From Lysobacter capsici (GTDB taxonomy: Bacteria; Pseudomonadota; Gammaproteobacteria; Xanthomonadales; Xanthomonadaceae), in the NCBI RefSeq assembly GCF_018732085.1, contig NZ_CP076103.1, positions 1,488,001 to 1,552,000 on the forward strand: a DNA stretch of 64,000 nt, written 5' to 3'. A program made the position numbers and the translations under genes. Below, in pieces: positions 18,316 through 26,746 of this stretch. The notes below the pieces were generated by a model that ran no database searches, was not told the DNA's origin, and saw nothing but the letters and a program-made list of their open reading frames with translations. The stretch's first letter is position 1, and each line of letters opens with the position of its first letter.

Positions 18316-19281
18316 TCAATCCAGCTCGCGATGATGCACCGCGACTTCGTTCCAGCCGCGCGTGCGCGCGTGCTCGGCCAGGCGTTCGGCCAGATACACC
18401 GAGCGATGGCGGCCGCCGGTGCAGCCGAAGGCGATGGTCGCGTAGCTGCGGGTGCTGTCGGCCTGCAGGCGCGGCAGCCAGGTGTCGAGGAACTGGCTGA
18501 TCTGCTCGACGTACAGATTCACGTCGGCCTGCGCTTCCATGTAGTCGCGCACGCCGCCGTCGCGGCCCGACAGCGGGCGCAGCGCCGGATTCCAGTGCGG
18601 ATTGGGCAACGCCCGCGCGTCGAACACGAAGTCCGCATCGGCCGGCACGCCGCGGCGGTAGGCGAAGGATTCGAACAGCAGCGACATGCCCGCTTCGCCG
18701 CCGAGGCCGAATTCGGTGATGACGTGGCGGCGCAGCTGATGGATGTTGAGCTCGCTGGTGTCGACGATCGCATCGGCGATCTGTCGCAGCGGCTTGAGCA
18801 CCTGGCGTTCGAGCGAGATCGCATCGGCCAGGGCCAGTCCGAACTGGCTCAGCGGATGGCGCCGGCGGGTGTCGGCGTAGCGCTTGAGCAGCACCGCGTC
18901 GCTGGATTCGAAATACACCAGCTTCGGGTCCGCGCCGAGCGCGCCGACCGCCGACAACCACTCGGGAATATTCGCCAGATCGCTGTGGCGGTTGCGCACG
19001 TCGATGCCGACCGCGAGCTTGGTCGGCATGCCGTCCTCGGCCTTGATCACGTTCTGCACGAACTGCGGCAGCAACTCGGCGGGCAGATTGTCGACGCAGT
19101 AGAAGCCCAGGTCCTCGAAGGTGTTGAGCGCCACCGACTTGCCCGAGCCGGACATGCCGCTGACGATCACCAGGGTGAACATGCTCGGTTCGAGCAGGCT
19201 GGGTTCGAGCGCGTCGGACTCGCGCTGCTGCGGTTCGGTCGGCGCGTGCGGACCGGCGCCATGGGATGAGGTCGTGCTCAC
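18316..19281 (-). CDS. rapZ: RNase adapter protein RapZ
   Basis: A nucleotide-binding adapter, known in enterobacteria to guide RNase E to the sRNA GlmZ and so tune glucosamine-6-phosphate synthesis. The Walker A motif GMSGSGKS lies near the N-terminus and the conserved C-terminal block FGCTGGRHRSVYLAE is intact. A GTG at 19281 overlaps the hprK stop (GTGA) with GGAG nine bases upstream, giving 321 residues; an ATG at 19182 gives 288 residues, nearer the family norm. The extra 33 residues are low-complexity, so the true start is uncertain. Confidence 0.93.
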   Translation of the reverse strand: MSTTSSHGAGPHAPTEPQQRESDALEPSLLEPSMFTLVIVSGMSGSGKSVALNTFEDLGFYCVDNLPAELLPQFVQNVIKAEDGMPTKLAVGIDVRNRHSDLANIPEWLSAVGALGADPKLVYFESSDAVLLKRYADTRRRHPLSQFGLALADAISLERQVLKPLRQIADAIVDTSELNIHQLRRHVITEFGLGGEAGMSLLFESFAYRRGVPADADFVFDARALPNPHWNPALRPLSGRDGGVRDYMEAQADVNLYVEQISQFLDTWLPRLQADSTRSYATIAFGCTGGRHRSVYLAERLAEHARTRGWNEVAVHHRELD

Positions 19282-20228
19282 GATTCGCCGCGCTCCAGGA
19301 AGTTGCTGTGCCGTGCGATGAAGGCCGCGGCCGGGTCGAGCCCTTTCATGCGCAGGCTGTGCAGGCGCGTGGCCGCTTCGGTCAACACCGCGAGGTTGCG
19401 GCCGGGCATGACCGGCAGGGTGATCATCGGCACATCCAGATCGAGCACCCGGCGCAGGCCGCTGTCGCCGGTGAGGCGCTCCATGCCGGCCGGTTTCGGT
19501 TCGCTCATCGGCTTGGTCAGGTGCACGATCAGGCGCAGGTACTTGTTGTTCTTGACCGCGGTGTCGCCGAACATCTGGCGGATATTGAGCACGCCCAGGC
19601 CGCGAACTTCCAGCAGGTCCTGCAGCATGTCCGGGCAGGTGCCGTCGAGCACGTCGGGGGCGATCTGGGTGAATTCGGGCGCGTCGTCGGCGACGAGGCG
19701 ATGCCCGCGCGTCACCAATTCCAGCGCCAGTTCGCTCTTGCCCGATCCCGATTCGCCGGTGATCAGCACCCCGATCGAATAGATCTCCATGAACACGCCA
19801 TGCAGGGTGATCTGTGGCGCCAGCGCACGGGCCAGGTGGTATTGCAGGTGATTGAGCAGCTCGTGGCCGCGCCGCGGCGACACCCACAGCGGCGTGTCGG
19901 TTTCCTCCGCGGCGATGCGCAGGTCCTCGGGGCAGGGCTGGTCCTTGCTGATGACCAGCGCCAGCGGCCGGAACTGGATGATCTTCTCGATCGTTTCCCA
20001 GCGCAGCCGCGAATCCAGCCCGTCGAGCCAGGTCAGCTCCTCGGTGCCGAGGATCTGGACCTTGTTCGGGTAGATCGCATTGAGATAACCGGCCAGCGAC
20101 GGCCGTCGCGCGACCGTATTAACCGCCTCGACCAGCCGCCCGTCGCCGCGTTGGCCGGCCAACCAGCGCAGCGCCAGGCGGTCGCGCTGCTGTTCGAACA
20201 GTTCGCCTGCACGGATGCTTTTGCTCAT
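19278..20228 (-). CDS. hprK: HPr kinase/phosphorylase
   Basis: A 316-residue bifunctional enzyme that phosphorylates HPr on its regulatory serine with ATP and removes the phosphate by phosphorolysis. The P-loop GESGSGKSELAL (about residue 155) and the signature RGLGVLNIRQMFG are present. In proteobacteria without sugar permeases it is thought to tune the regulatory PTS. It overlaps rapZ by four bases. Upstream, where ptsN would normally abut, there is a 1.27 kb stretch of repeats and an insertion sequence, so its promoter has probably changed. Confidence 0.95.
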   Translation of the reverse strand: MSKSIRAGELFEQQRDRLALRWLAGQRGDGRLVEAVNTVARRPSLAGYLNAIYPNKVQILGTEELTWLDGLDSRLRWETIEKIIQFRPLALVISKDQPCPEDLRIAAEETDTPLWVSPRRGHELLNHLQYHLARALAPQITLHGVFMEIYSIGVLITGESGSGKSELALELVTRGHRLVADDAPEFTQIAPDVLDGTCPDMLQDLLEVRGLGVLNIRQMFGDTAVKNNKYLRLIVHLTKPMSEPKPAGMERLTGDSGLRRVLDLDVPMITLPVMPGRNLAVLTEAATRLHSLRMKGLDPAAAFIARHSNFLERGES

Positions 20229-20292
20229 GGGGGAAGTTTACGAGCAAAGGGCGGTGGTGTCGCACTGGGGCGCTGCCCGTATGCGTTAGCGC

Positions 20293-20376
20293 TGCCCACT
20301 TTGTAAAAGGGGGGGGGGCGAGCGCCCGGGGGGCGAAGTCGAGTCGATACCTCAGCGCGGGGGATTCGCTTTTGCT
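20293..20376. repeat. Direct repeat, copy A
   Basis: Begins TGCCCACTTTGTAAAAGGGG and ends CTCAGCGCGGGGGATTCGC plus TTTTGCT. A second copy, about 80% alike, lies at 20589-20670. Both are upstream of hprK and consist of tracts also found in the C/G-tract repeats elsewhere. Confidence 0.75.
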
Positions 20377-20400
20377 TTCGGGTGAGTGGCTAAGCAAGAG

Positions 20401-20450
20401 CAAAAGCAAAAGCAAAAGCAAAAGCAAAAGCAAAAGCAAAAGCAAAAGCA
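20401..20450. repeat. Hexanucleotide microsatellite (CAAAAG)8
   Basis: Eight exact copies of CAAAAG plus a trailing CA, preceded by one variant copy CAAGAG, run directly into a C/G-tract repeat at 20451-20481. It lies about 170 bases upstream of the hprK start codon. Confidence 0.95.
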
Positions 20451-20588
20451 AATCCCCCCTGGCCCCCCTTTTTCAAAGGGGGGAATCGGTAGGCGGGGGC
20501 GAAGCGATTTGGTGGCAGGAAGAAGAACCGGTACGTCATTTCGCGCTGCGATGCACGCCAACGCTTCGCCGCTCGTGCGCGCTACTCA

Positions 20589-20670
20589 TGCCCACTTTGT
20601 AAAAGGGGGCGAGCGCCCGGCGCAGGTTCGAAGTCGAGCGGTTCCTCAGCGCGGGGGATTCGCTTTTGCT
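20589..20670. repeat. Direct repeat, copy B
   Basis: Second copy of the repeat at 20293-20376, about 35 bases before the left end of the insertion sequence. Confidence 0.75.
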
Positions 20671-20704
20671 CTTCGAACAGTCGCCGGGCAAGTGCAAAAG
20701 CAAA

Positions 20705-21413
20705 GGGGCTGTCCTAGATAAGAATTCGATCTAGGATGAGAAATGGCGATAAGTCGCTGTCGGATAAGGAAAAAAGACCAACTCAGGCTGGTCGAGTTGT
20801 TCGTGGCCCAAGCGACCGCCCGTACCGCGGCCGACCTGGTGGGAATTCATCGCAACTCCGCTGCGCTGTACTTCCACAAGCTGCGCCAATGCATTGCCGC
20901 TCAGATGGCCGAAGTCGAGCCGGAAATGGCGGTCTTCGAGTGCGACGAGAGTTACTTCGGCGGAGCGCGTAAAGGCAAGCGAGGACGAGGCGCCGCGGGC
21001 AAGGTCTGCGTGTTCGGCATCCTCAAGCGCGACGGCAAGGTGTATGCCTTGCCGATTGCCGACACCCGCAGCCAGACCTTGCTGACGGCCTTAAAAACCC
21101 GGGTTTTGGCCCATTCGGTGGTCTACACCGATCACCTGGCCAGCTACAACATCCTGGATGTGTCGGGCTTCAAGCATCGCCGGGTGAATCACCGGCATGA
21201 GTTCGTGACCCGTCGTGGGAACCACATCAATGGCATCGAGAACTTCTGGAATCAGTCCAAGCGGATCTTGCGCAAGTACAACGGCATTCCGCGCAAGAAT
21301 TTCTTCTTGTTCCTGAAAGAGTGCGAGTTCCGTTTCAACTATGGGACGCCCCGTCAGCAGCTCAACACGCTGCGGGACTGGGTTGGGCTATAACCCTTAT
21401 CTAGGACAGCCCC
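20705..21413 (+). mobile_element. IS1595-family insertion sequence
   Basis: A 709-base element bounded by perfect 18-base inverted repeats, GGGGCTGTCCTAGATAAG at 20705-20722 and its complement at 21396-21413. It contains one transposase gene. The flanks AAAGCAAA (left) and AAAGCGAA (right) are a possible 8-base target duplication with one mismatch; 8 bases is the size usual for IS1595. The element sits in a C/G-tract repeat: its left part (GCAAAAGCAAA) is on one side and the CCCCCTTGG tract on the other. Confidence 0.93.
20743..21393 (+). CDS. IS1595-family (ISXO2-like) transposase
   Basis: A 216-residue DDE transposase. An N-terminal helix-turn-helix region (residues 14-50) precedes the catalytic core with Asp in AVFECDESYFGG, Asp in VVYTDHLASYN and Glu in NHINGIENFWNQSKR. 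The N-terminal zinc ribbon of longer IS1595 members is missing, as in the short ISXO2-like group. The reading frame is complete, so the copy may be active. Base composition is slightly lower in GC than the flanking genes. Confidence 0.93.
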   Translation: MAISRCRIRKKDQLRLVELFVAQATARTAADLVGIHRNSAALYFHKLRQCIAAQMAEVEPEMAVFECDESYFGGARKGKRGRGAAGKVCVFGILKRDGKVYALPIADTRSQTLLTALKTRVLAHSVVYTDHLASYNILDVSGFKHRRVNHRHEFVTRRGNHINGIENFWNQSKRILRKYNGIPRKNFFLFLKECEFRFNYGTPRQQLNTLRDWVGL

Positions 21414-21502
21414 AAAGCGAATCCCCCTTGGCCCCCTTTTACAAAGGGGGGGTCGACAGGTGGGGACGAGGCGATCTTGTCGAGCGTTGAGCTGCCTGCA
21501 AC

Positions 21503-21967
21503 TCAAGCCGCGCTGCGCCGGCAATAATCGAGCAACCGATAACTCAACTCGGCCAAGTCCGGCGCGGCGCGCAGTCGGTCGCGGAACGCCTCGTCGGCGA
21601 AGCGTTCGGCCAGTTCGGCCAGCAGTTGCAGATGCTGCTGCACGTGATGCTCGGGCACCGCCATCGCCAGCACCAGGTCCACCGGCTGGCCGTCGGTCGC
21701 GCCGAAGTCCACCGGTTGCGCGAGCCGCAAAAAGGCCGCACGGCTGTGTTCGAACAGCGGCGTGCGGCCGTGTGGGATGGCCACGCCATGGCCTATCGCG
21801 GTACTGGCCAGTGTTTCGCGTTCCTGCAAGCCTTGGCTGAGCGCGGCGGTCATCCGTGGATGGCCTTCGCAAAGCAGATGCGCGGCGGTATCAAGCACTG
21901 CATTGCGATCGCCGGGGTGTTCCAGGATGACAACGCGCTGTGCGCTCAACAATTCGTAAAGCGGCAT
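21503..21967 (-). CDS. ptsN: PTS IIA-Ntr regulatory protein
   Basis: A 154-residue EIIA of the nitrogen (fructose-like) type, with the phosphorylated histidine in GHGVAIPHGRT. It normally receives phosphate from the regulatory PTS and controls processes such as potassium transport and stress responses by protein contact. It follows hpf by 52 bases, the conserved rpoN-hpf-ptsN order. hprK, which would usually come next, lies 1.27 kb further on beyond the insertion sequence. Confidence 0.93.
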   Translation of the reverse strand: MPLYELLSAQRVVILEHPGDRNAVLDTAAHLLCEGHPRMTAALSQGLQERETLASTAIGHGVAIPHGRTPLFEHSRAAFLRLAQPVDFGATDGQPVDLVLAMAVPEHHVQQHLQLLAELAERFADEAFRDRLRAAPDLAELSYRLLDYCRRSAA

Positions 21968-22019
21968 GGCGGTGTGCTTGAGTGGCTGGCGGAAAGCGGG
22001 CGCGGAAGGACGGGAAGGG

Positions 22020-22346
22020 TCAGCCGAATTCGCCGCTGCGGGCGAGGCTTTCGCCGCGATGGTGATCGACCTGCTTGCTCTTGTGCTTCATCAATGCGCG
22101 GTCGAGCTTGTCGGCGAGCAGATCGATGGCGGCGTACATGTCGATGGTGGCGGCGTCGCAGTGCAGGGTGCGTCCGGCGATCAGGACGGTGGCTTCGGCT
22201 CGATGGTCGGGCTTGTCGAGGCTGAGCTGGATTCGCACGTCGAAGGGTTGGTCGTAGTGGCGTTGCAGACGGGCCAGCTTGGTTTCAACGTAATCACGCA
22301 GCGGAGCGGTGACTTCAATCTGCTGGCCGTGGGTTTCGATACGCAT
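22020..22346 (-). CDS. hpf: Ribosome hibernation promoting factor (short form)
   Basis: A 108-residue protein of the HPF/YfiA (sigma-54 modulation) family, which binds the 30S decoding region and inactivates or dimerises ribosomes in stationary phase. The beta-alpha-beta-beta-beta-alpha pattern is seen: MRIETHGQQIEVTAPLRDYV start, then the DMYAAIDLLADKLDRAL helix. It lacks the long-form C-terminal domain. It follows rpoN, as in most gammaproteobacteria, but with an unusually long 428-base gap. Confidence 0.93.
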   Translation of the reverse strand: MRIETHGQQIEVTAPLRDYVETKLARLQRHYDQPFDVRIQLSLDKPDHRAEATVLIAGRTLHCDAATIDMYAAIDLLADKLDRALMKHKSKQVDHHRGESLARSGEFG

Positions 22347-22774
22347 CGGGGACCTCCTTCACGTCGCGGGTGAATGCAGAAACGTGTTCCGACCGGTCTT
22401 GCCGGACCGAAACGGAACCGGGTGACGCCCTGACCGCGAATAACCGACCAGGGAGTCCAGCATCGCATGCTGAGCCTGCGGCGCAAGGGGCTGGGTTAGG
22501 CCTTTGGTCTTATCCCGGGCGGAAATGCTTGATCGGCCAAGTATTTCCACGAGATGTAAAAGTTTCGCAATGGCTCAAGTCGGCAAGGCCGGAGGTTTGC
22601 GCGGGGCCGGTGAGATCGGGTGAGTGAGCGCTGCAGCCCTTGGCGGATAAAGATTGCGCAGTTTTTCGCCGCACGCGCGACAACGGCCAAGCGCGAAAGA
22701 CGCAAGGCCCGCTCGGCGGGATATCCCGATGGGTTGGCGTTAGGGATGCGCGAAAACGGTCGCGCGCGGTGGCC
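22347..22774. other. Long rpoN-hpf gap, no gene seen
   Basis: No credible frame. The only clear structure is the hairpin at 22521-22548. The stretch probably contains a separate promoter or a long leader for hpf; no -24/-12 sigma-54 promoter was recognised. Confidence 0.5.
22521..22548. promoter_or_regulatory. Dyad symmetry in the rpoN-hpf gap
   Basis: GGAAATGCTTG-ATCGGC-CAAGTATTTCC: 11-base arms with one mismatch (a G-U pair in RNA) around a six-base loop. No T run follows on either strand, so it is not a simple terminator. It lies 175 bases upstream of hpf and is AT-richer than its surroundings. It could be an operator or an RNA stem. Confidence 0.5.
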
Positions 22775-24214
22775 TCAGGCCATGCGCACGCGATCTTGCG
22801 AGGACGGAATGCTCATCGCTTCGCGGTACTTGGCGACGGTGCGGCGCGCGACCGGCACGCCGGTGGCCTTCAAGGTTTCGGCCAGGCGCGCGTCGGACAG
22901 CGGCTTGCGCGGATTCTCCGCTTCGATCAGGCGCCGGATCATCGCCTGGATCGCGGTGCTGGACGCTTCGCCGCCGGACCCGGTGTCGATGCCCGAGGCG
23001 AAGAACGCGCGCAGCGGCATGGTGCCGCGCGGGGTGCGCGCGTACTTGCGCGCGATCGCGCGCGAGACCGTGGATTCGTGCAGGCCGACTTCGTTGGCGA
23101 CTTCGCGCAAGGTCAGCGGCCGCAATGCGCTGTCGCCGAATTCAAGGAACGCGGCCTGTTGCTTGAGCAGGCAGCGCGCCACTTTCAGCAAGGTATCGCC
23201 GCGCGCTTCCAGGCTTTTGAGCAGCCAGCGCGCTTCCTGCAGATGGCCGCGCAGGTAACTCGCGTCGGACGCGCTGGCGTGGCGGATCATGCCTTCGTAG
23301 CCGCGATGGATCGAAATGCGCGGACGCATCGCATCCGACAAGGCGACCCGCCACAGGCCCTGCTGACGCCAGATCACCACGTCGGGCGTGACGTAGGTGT
23401 CGGTGGAAATCGCGCCCATCTGCGCGCCCGGACGCGGGTCGAGCGAGCGCAGCAACTGCACCGCGGTGTCGACCTGGGCGGTGTCGAGCTTGAGTTCGTT
23501 GGCCAGCCCGGCCACGCCGACGCGCGGCAGGCGCTCGAGCGGGCCGCTGGCGATCTGCGCGGCCAGCGCCTTGCCCGGCGTGTCGTCGGGCAAGGTGCCC
23601 AGTTGCAGGTTGAGGCATTCGCCGAGCGAACGCGCGGCCACGCCGACCGGATCGAAGCGCTGCACCTGATGCAACACGGTGGCGACTTCGTCTTCGCCGA
23701 CACTGAGCTCCGGCGCGAGCGAGGCGGCGATCGCGTCGAGCGGTTCGCGCAGGTAACCGTCGTCGTCGATCGCCTCGATCAGCGCCACGCCGATGCTGCG
23801 GTCGCGCTGCGACAGCGGGCTCAGGTGCAATTGCCACAGCAGGTGATCGAGCAGGGTCTCGGCGTCGGCGACCTGTTCGGCCGCGGGCGAGTCTTCGTCG
23901 TGATCGGACGGGCCGACCCGTTCGTACCAGGTCTCGCCGTCGTCCAGGGTCCACTCGGGTTCGGCGACCGGCGCCTCGGTGCTGCTGCCGGCCTCGCTGC
24001 CGCCGCCTTCCTCGCCGCTGGGCACGACCACGCGCGGCTCGTCCTCGGCCGCGGACGGCTCGGTCCAGTCGAGCAGCGGGTTGCTTTCCACGGCGGTGGC
24101 GAGCTCGGCCTCCAGTTCCACGGCCGACAATTGCAACAGGCGGATCGCCTGCCGCAATTGCGGCGTCATCACCAGCTGTTGTCCGAGTGAGGCTTGGAGG
24201 CGGGGCTTCATCAT
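22775..24214 (-). CDS. rpoN: RNA polymerase sigma-54 factor
   Basis: A 479-residue sigma factor for -24/-12 promoters activated by enhancer-binding proteins. Region I is glutamine/leucine-rich (LGQQLVMTPQLRQAIRLLQ), an acidic region II follows at about 50-120, then the core-binding domain, the helix-turn-helix and the RpoN box ARRTVAKYREAM near the C-terminus. The start at 24214 or 24211 (two ATGs in a row) places region I at the N-terminus; a frame to 24343 overlaps lptB and is rejected. It lies 88 bases after lptB. Confidence 0.96.
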   Translation of the reverse strand: MMKPRLQASLGQQLVMTPQLRQAIRLLQLSAVELEAELATAVESNPLLDWTEPSAAEDEPRVVVPSGEEGGGSEAGSSTEAPVAEPEWTLDDGETWYERVGPSDHDEDSPAAEQVADAETLLDHLLWQLHLSPLSQRDRSIGVALIEAIDDDGYLREPLDAIAASLAPELSVGEDEVATVLHQVQRFDPVGVAARSLGECLNLQLGTLPDDTPGKALAAQIASGPLERLPRVGVAGLANELKLDTAQVDTAVQLLRSLDPRPGAQMGAISTDTYVTPDVVIWRQQGLWRVALSDAMRPRISIHRGYEGMIRHASASDASYLRGHLQEARWLLKSLEARGDTLLKVARCLLKQQAAFLEFGDSALRPLTLREVANEVGLHESTVSRAIARKYARTPRGTMPLRAFFASGIDTGSGGEASSTAIQAMIRRLIEAENPRKPLSDARLAETLKATGVPVARRTVAKYREAMSIPSSQDRVRMA

Positions 24215-24302
24215 CGATTGCAGACGCGACCTGAATAGGCGACCTGAGACGGCGGCCGAGTCGCGCGTCGCGGGCGTCGTTACGCGCCCGGCAACCAACA
24301 GG

Positions 24303-25021
<719 letters not shown>

Positions 25022-25022
<1 letters not shown>

Positions 25023-25549
25023 CAGCCGCCTCCCTTGGCCGGCGCGGCGGTCTTGCTCTTGGGCTGCAGGCGCATGTTGACGCGGCCGCCGGTGCCGCCG
25101 CTCTCGATCTGGCCGGTCTTGGAGTTGTAGACGATGCGTTCGCTCTTGATCGTGTCGCCGGCTTTGTCGACGAAGGCATTGCCGGTCAGGATGATGATCT
25201 CCTTGGGCATGTCGTAGTCGACCTTGTTGGCGCGACCGGCGAACGGCGAACCGTCGTCGAGCTGTTGCTTGATGGTGACCTGCGAGCCGGTCATGGTCAC
25301 GTAGGTGACCTCGCCGTTGCTGCGCTTGAGGTCGGCCTTGGCGGCGTTGATGACCAGGGTGCCCTGGACGATCTTGACGTTGCCGGTCATCACGCACGGC
25401 GCGGTGTCGTTGCTGACCGAGCAGTTGCTGCTGTCGGCATCGATGTCGGTGGGCTGATTGCGATCCGAGGAGCGCGCGAGCGCGGCCGCCGGCGCCAGTG
25501 CTACGGCGACCAGGCACAGCGCCAGCAAATTAGCGAGCTTTCGCTTCAT
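25022..25549 (-). CDS. lptA: LPS transport periplasmic protein LptA
   Basis: A 175-residue periplasmic bridge protein with a signal peptide (to about residue 26, ALA) and an OstA-like beta-jellyroll: DIDADSSNCSV, MTGNVKIVQGTLVINA and the ANKVDYDMPKEIIILTGNA strand pattern. A Lys/Ala/Gly-rich tail ends the protein. Overlaps the lptC end by 20 bases and lptB by one base, so the three are co-translated. Confidence 0.94.
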
Positions 25550-26093
25550 AGCGGACCTTGACGTTGGGAATGATGACGTTCTTGGTTTCGAGATCGGCCT
25601 GCAATCCCGAGCCGTTCATTATAATGCCCGGCTGGATCATCTTGACCGGAACGGCCGAGGTGGCCTTGTTCGCGTCGGGGAACACGTTCAGTTCCTCGCT
25701 GGTGATGTTGATCGGCTTGCCTTCGGCGTTGGTGCTGTCGGCATGGACCTGGCCGCGCAGGCGCACTTCGTCGGCCTCGGCGCTGACCCAGCCGCGCTGC
25801 GACTTGACTTCCCACGGCCCGCCGTTGGCGCCGGGCTTGGCCGGGATCAGGAACACCGGCGTGGTGATGTCCATGGTCTTGACGTTGGGGTCGCGGGTCA
25901 GCTTCGGCGCGCGCAGGGTGAACGATTCCTTGCCCAGCTTGTCGAGCACGACCACTTCGAAATCGTTGAGCACGTAGTCCGGGCGCGCGCTGGCCGGGCC
26001 GGAGACTGGTTTTTCGCGTTGCGACCACAGCGCCCAGCCGCTGAGCGCGGCGGCGGCGAGCAGGATCAGGGTGAGCATGCCGCGCCAGCTCAT
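25530..26093 (-). CDS. lptC: LPS export protein LptC
   Basis: A 187-residue bitopic inner-membrane protein: one N-terminal transmembrane helix (MLTLILLAAAALSGWALW) followed by a periplasmic jellyroll that hands LPS from LptBFG to LptA. DYVLNDFEVVVLDKLGKESFTLRA is typical. The ATG at 26093 overlaps the kdsC stop (ATGA), supporting this start over 26153. Confidence 0.93.
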   Translation of the reverse strand: MSWRGMLTLILLAAAALSGWALWSQREKPVSGPASARPDYVLNDFEVVVLDKLGKESFTLRAPKLTRDPNVKTMDITTPVFLIPAKPGANGGPWEVKSQRGWVSAEADEVRLRGQVHADSTNAEGKPINITSEELNVFPDANKATSAVPVKMIQPGIIMNGSGLQADLETKNVIIPNVKVRYEAKAR

Positions 26094-26638
26094 CCCAGCG
26101 CTCCGGCCAGGGCGTCTTCGGCGTGACCTTGCGCGGCCAGCAGCAGATCGCACAGTTCGCGCGCCGCGCCTTCACCGCCGCGCGCCACCGTGCGCCAGTG
26201 GACCCGCTCGCGCACCCACGCATGCGCGTTGGCCGGCGCGACCGCCAGGCCGACGTGCGGCAGGATCCGCAGGTCGGCGAGGTCGTCGCCCATGAAGGCG
26301 ACCTGTTCCAGCGTGAGCCCCAGGCTTTCGGCGATCAGCTTGACGCAGACCAGCTTGTCCTTGACGTCGCCGTGCGAGGTCGCGCCGAGTTCGGCGGCGC
26401 GGTGGGCGGCGATGGCGCCGCCGCGCGCGGTCACGAAATGCACGGCGATGCCGACCTTGCGCAGCAGCGCCAGGCCCTGGCCGTCCTGGACGTGGAAGCT
26501 CTTGTATTCGCGTCCGGTGCTGTCGAAGGTCAGCCGCCCGTCGGTCAAGGTGCCGTCGACGTCGAAGCAGGCCAGCCGGATGCGCTGCGCGCGTTCGCGG
26601 ATGGCGGCGGGGTAGTCGTTTAGGTGGCTGTAGGGCAC
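26090..26638 (-). CDS. kdsC: 3-deoxy-D-manno-octulosonate 8-phosphate phosphatase
   Basis: A 182-residue HAD phosphatase that dephosphorylates Kdo-8-phosphate in the Kdo pathway for LPS. The catalytic DxD is in ACFDVDGTLTDG, with TARGG and the metal-binding GDDLADL further on. No ATG precedes the catalytic motif at a sensible place; a GTG at 26638 gives the normal length. A longer frame to 26737 would translate a GGGAATC-type repeat and is rejected. Confidence 0.93.
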   Translation of the reverse strand: MPYSHLNDYPAAIRERAQRIRLACFDVDGTLTDGRLTFDSTGREYKSFHVQDGQGLALLRKVGIAVHFVTARGGAIAAHRAAELGATSHGDVKDKLVCVKLIAESLGLTLEQVAFMGDDLADLRILPHVGLAVAPANAHAWVRERVHWRTVARGGEGAARELCDLLLAAQGHAEDALAGALG

Positions 26639-26644
26639 TGGGTT

Positions 26645-26743
26645 CGGGAATAGGGAATGGGGAGTAGGGAATCGGAGAGCGTTTGCCGGCGAGCGGAGAG
26701 ATCGCGAGGAACCGCTGTCCGATTCCCGATTCCCCAATCCCGG
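26645..26743. repeat. GGGAATC-type hairpin repeat, copy 1
   Basis: Heptad-like GGGAAT(A/G)G units at 26645-26676 face their complement (TCCGATTCCCGATTCCCC) at 26718-26743 around a 41-base loop. It fills the kdsD-kdsC gap. Other copies: 28220-28338 and 43476-43610. Confidence 0.85.
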
Positions 26744-26746
26744 CCC

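Noticed and set aside
20401..20450. CRISPR array
   Set aside because: Contiguous hexamers without spacers; no cas genes anywhere in the window.
20119..20602. Frames encoding poly-Leu and Lys-Ser/Gln-Lys repeats
   Set aside because: Translation of the (CAAAAG)8 microsatellite, not genes.
26639..26737. N-terminal extension of kdsC
   Set aside because: Would translate a GGGAATC-type repeat; the GTG at 26638 gives the usual length.
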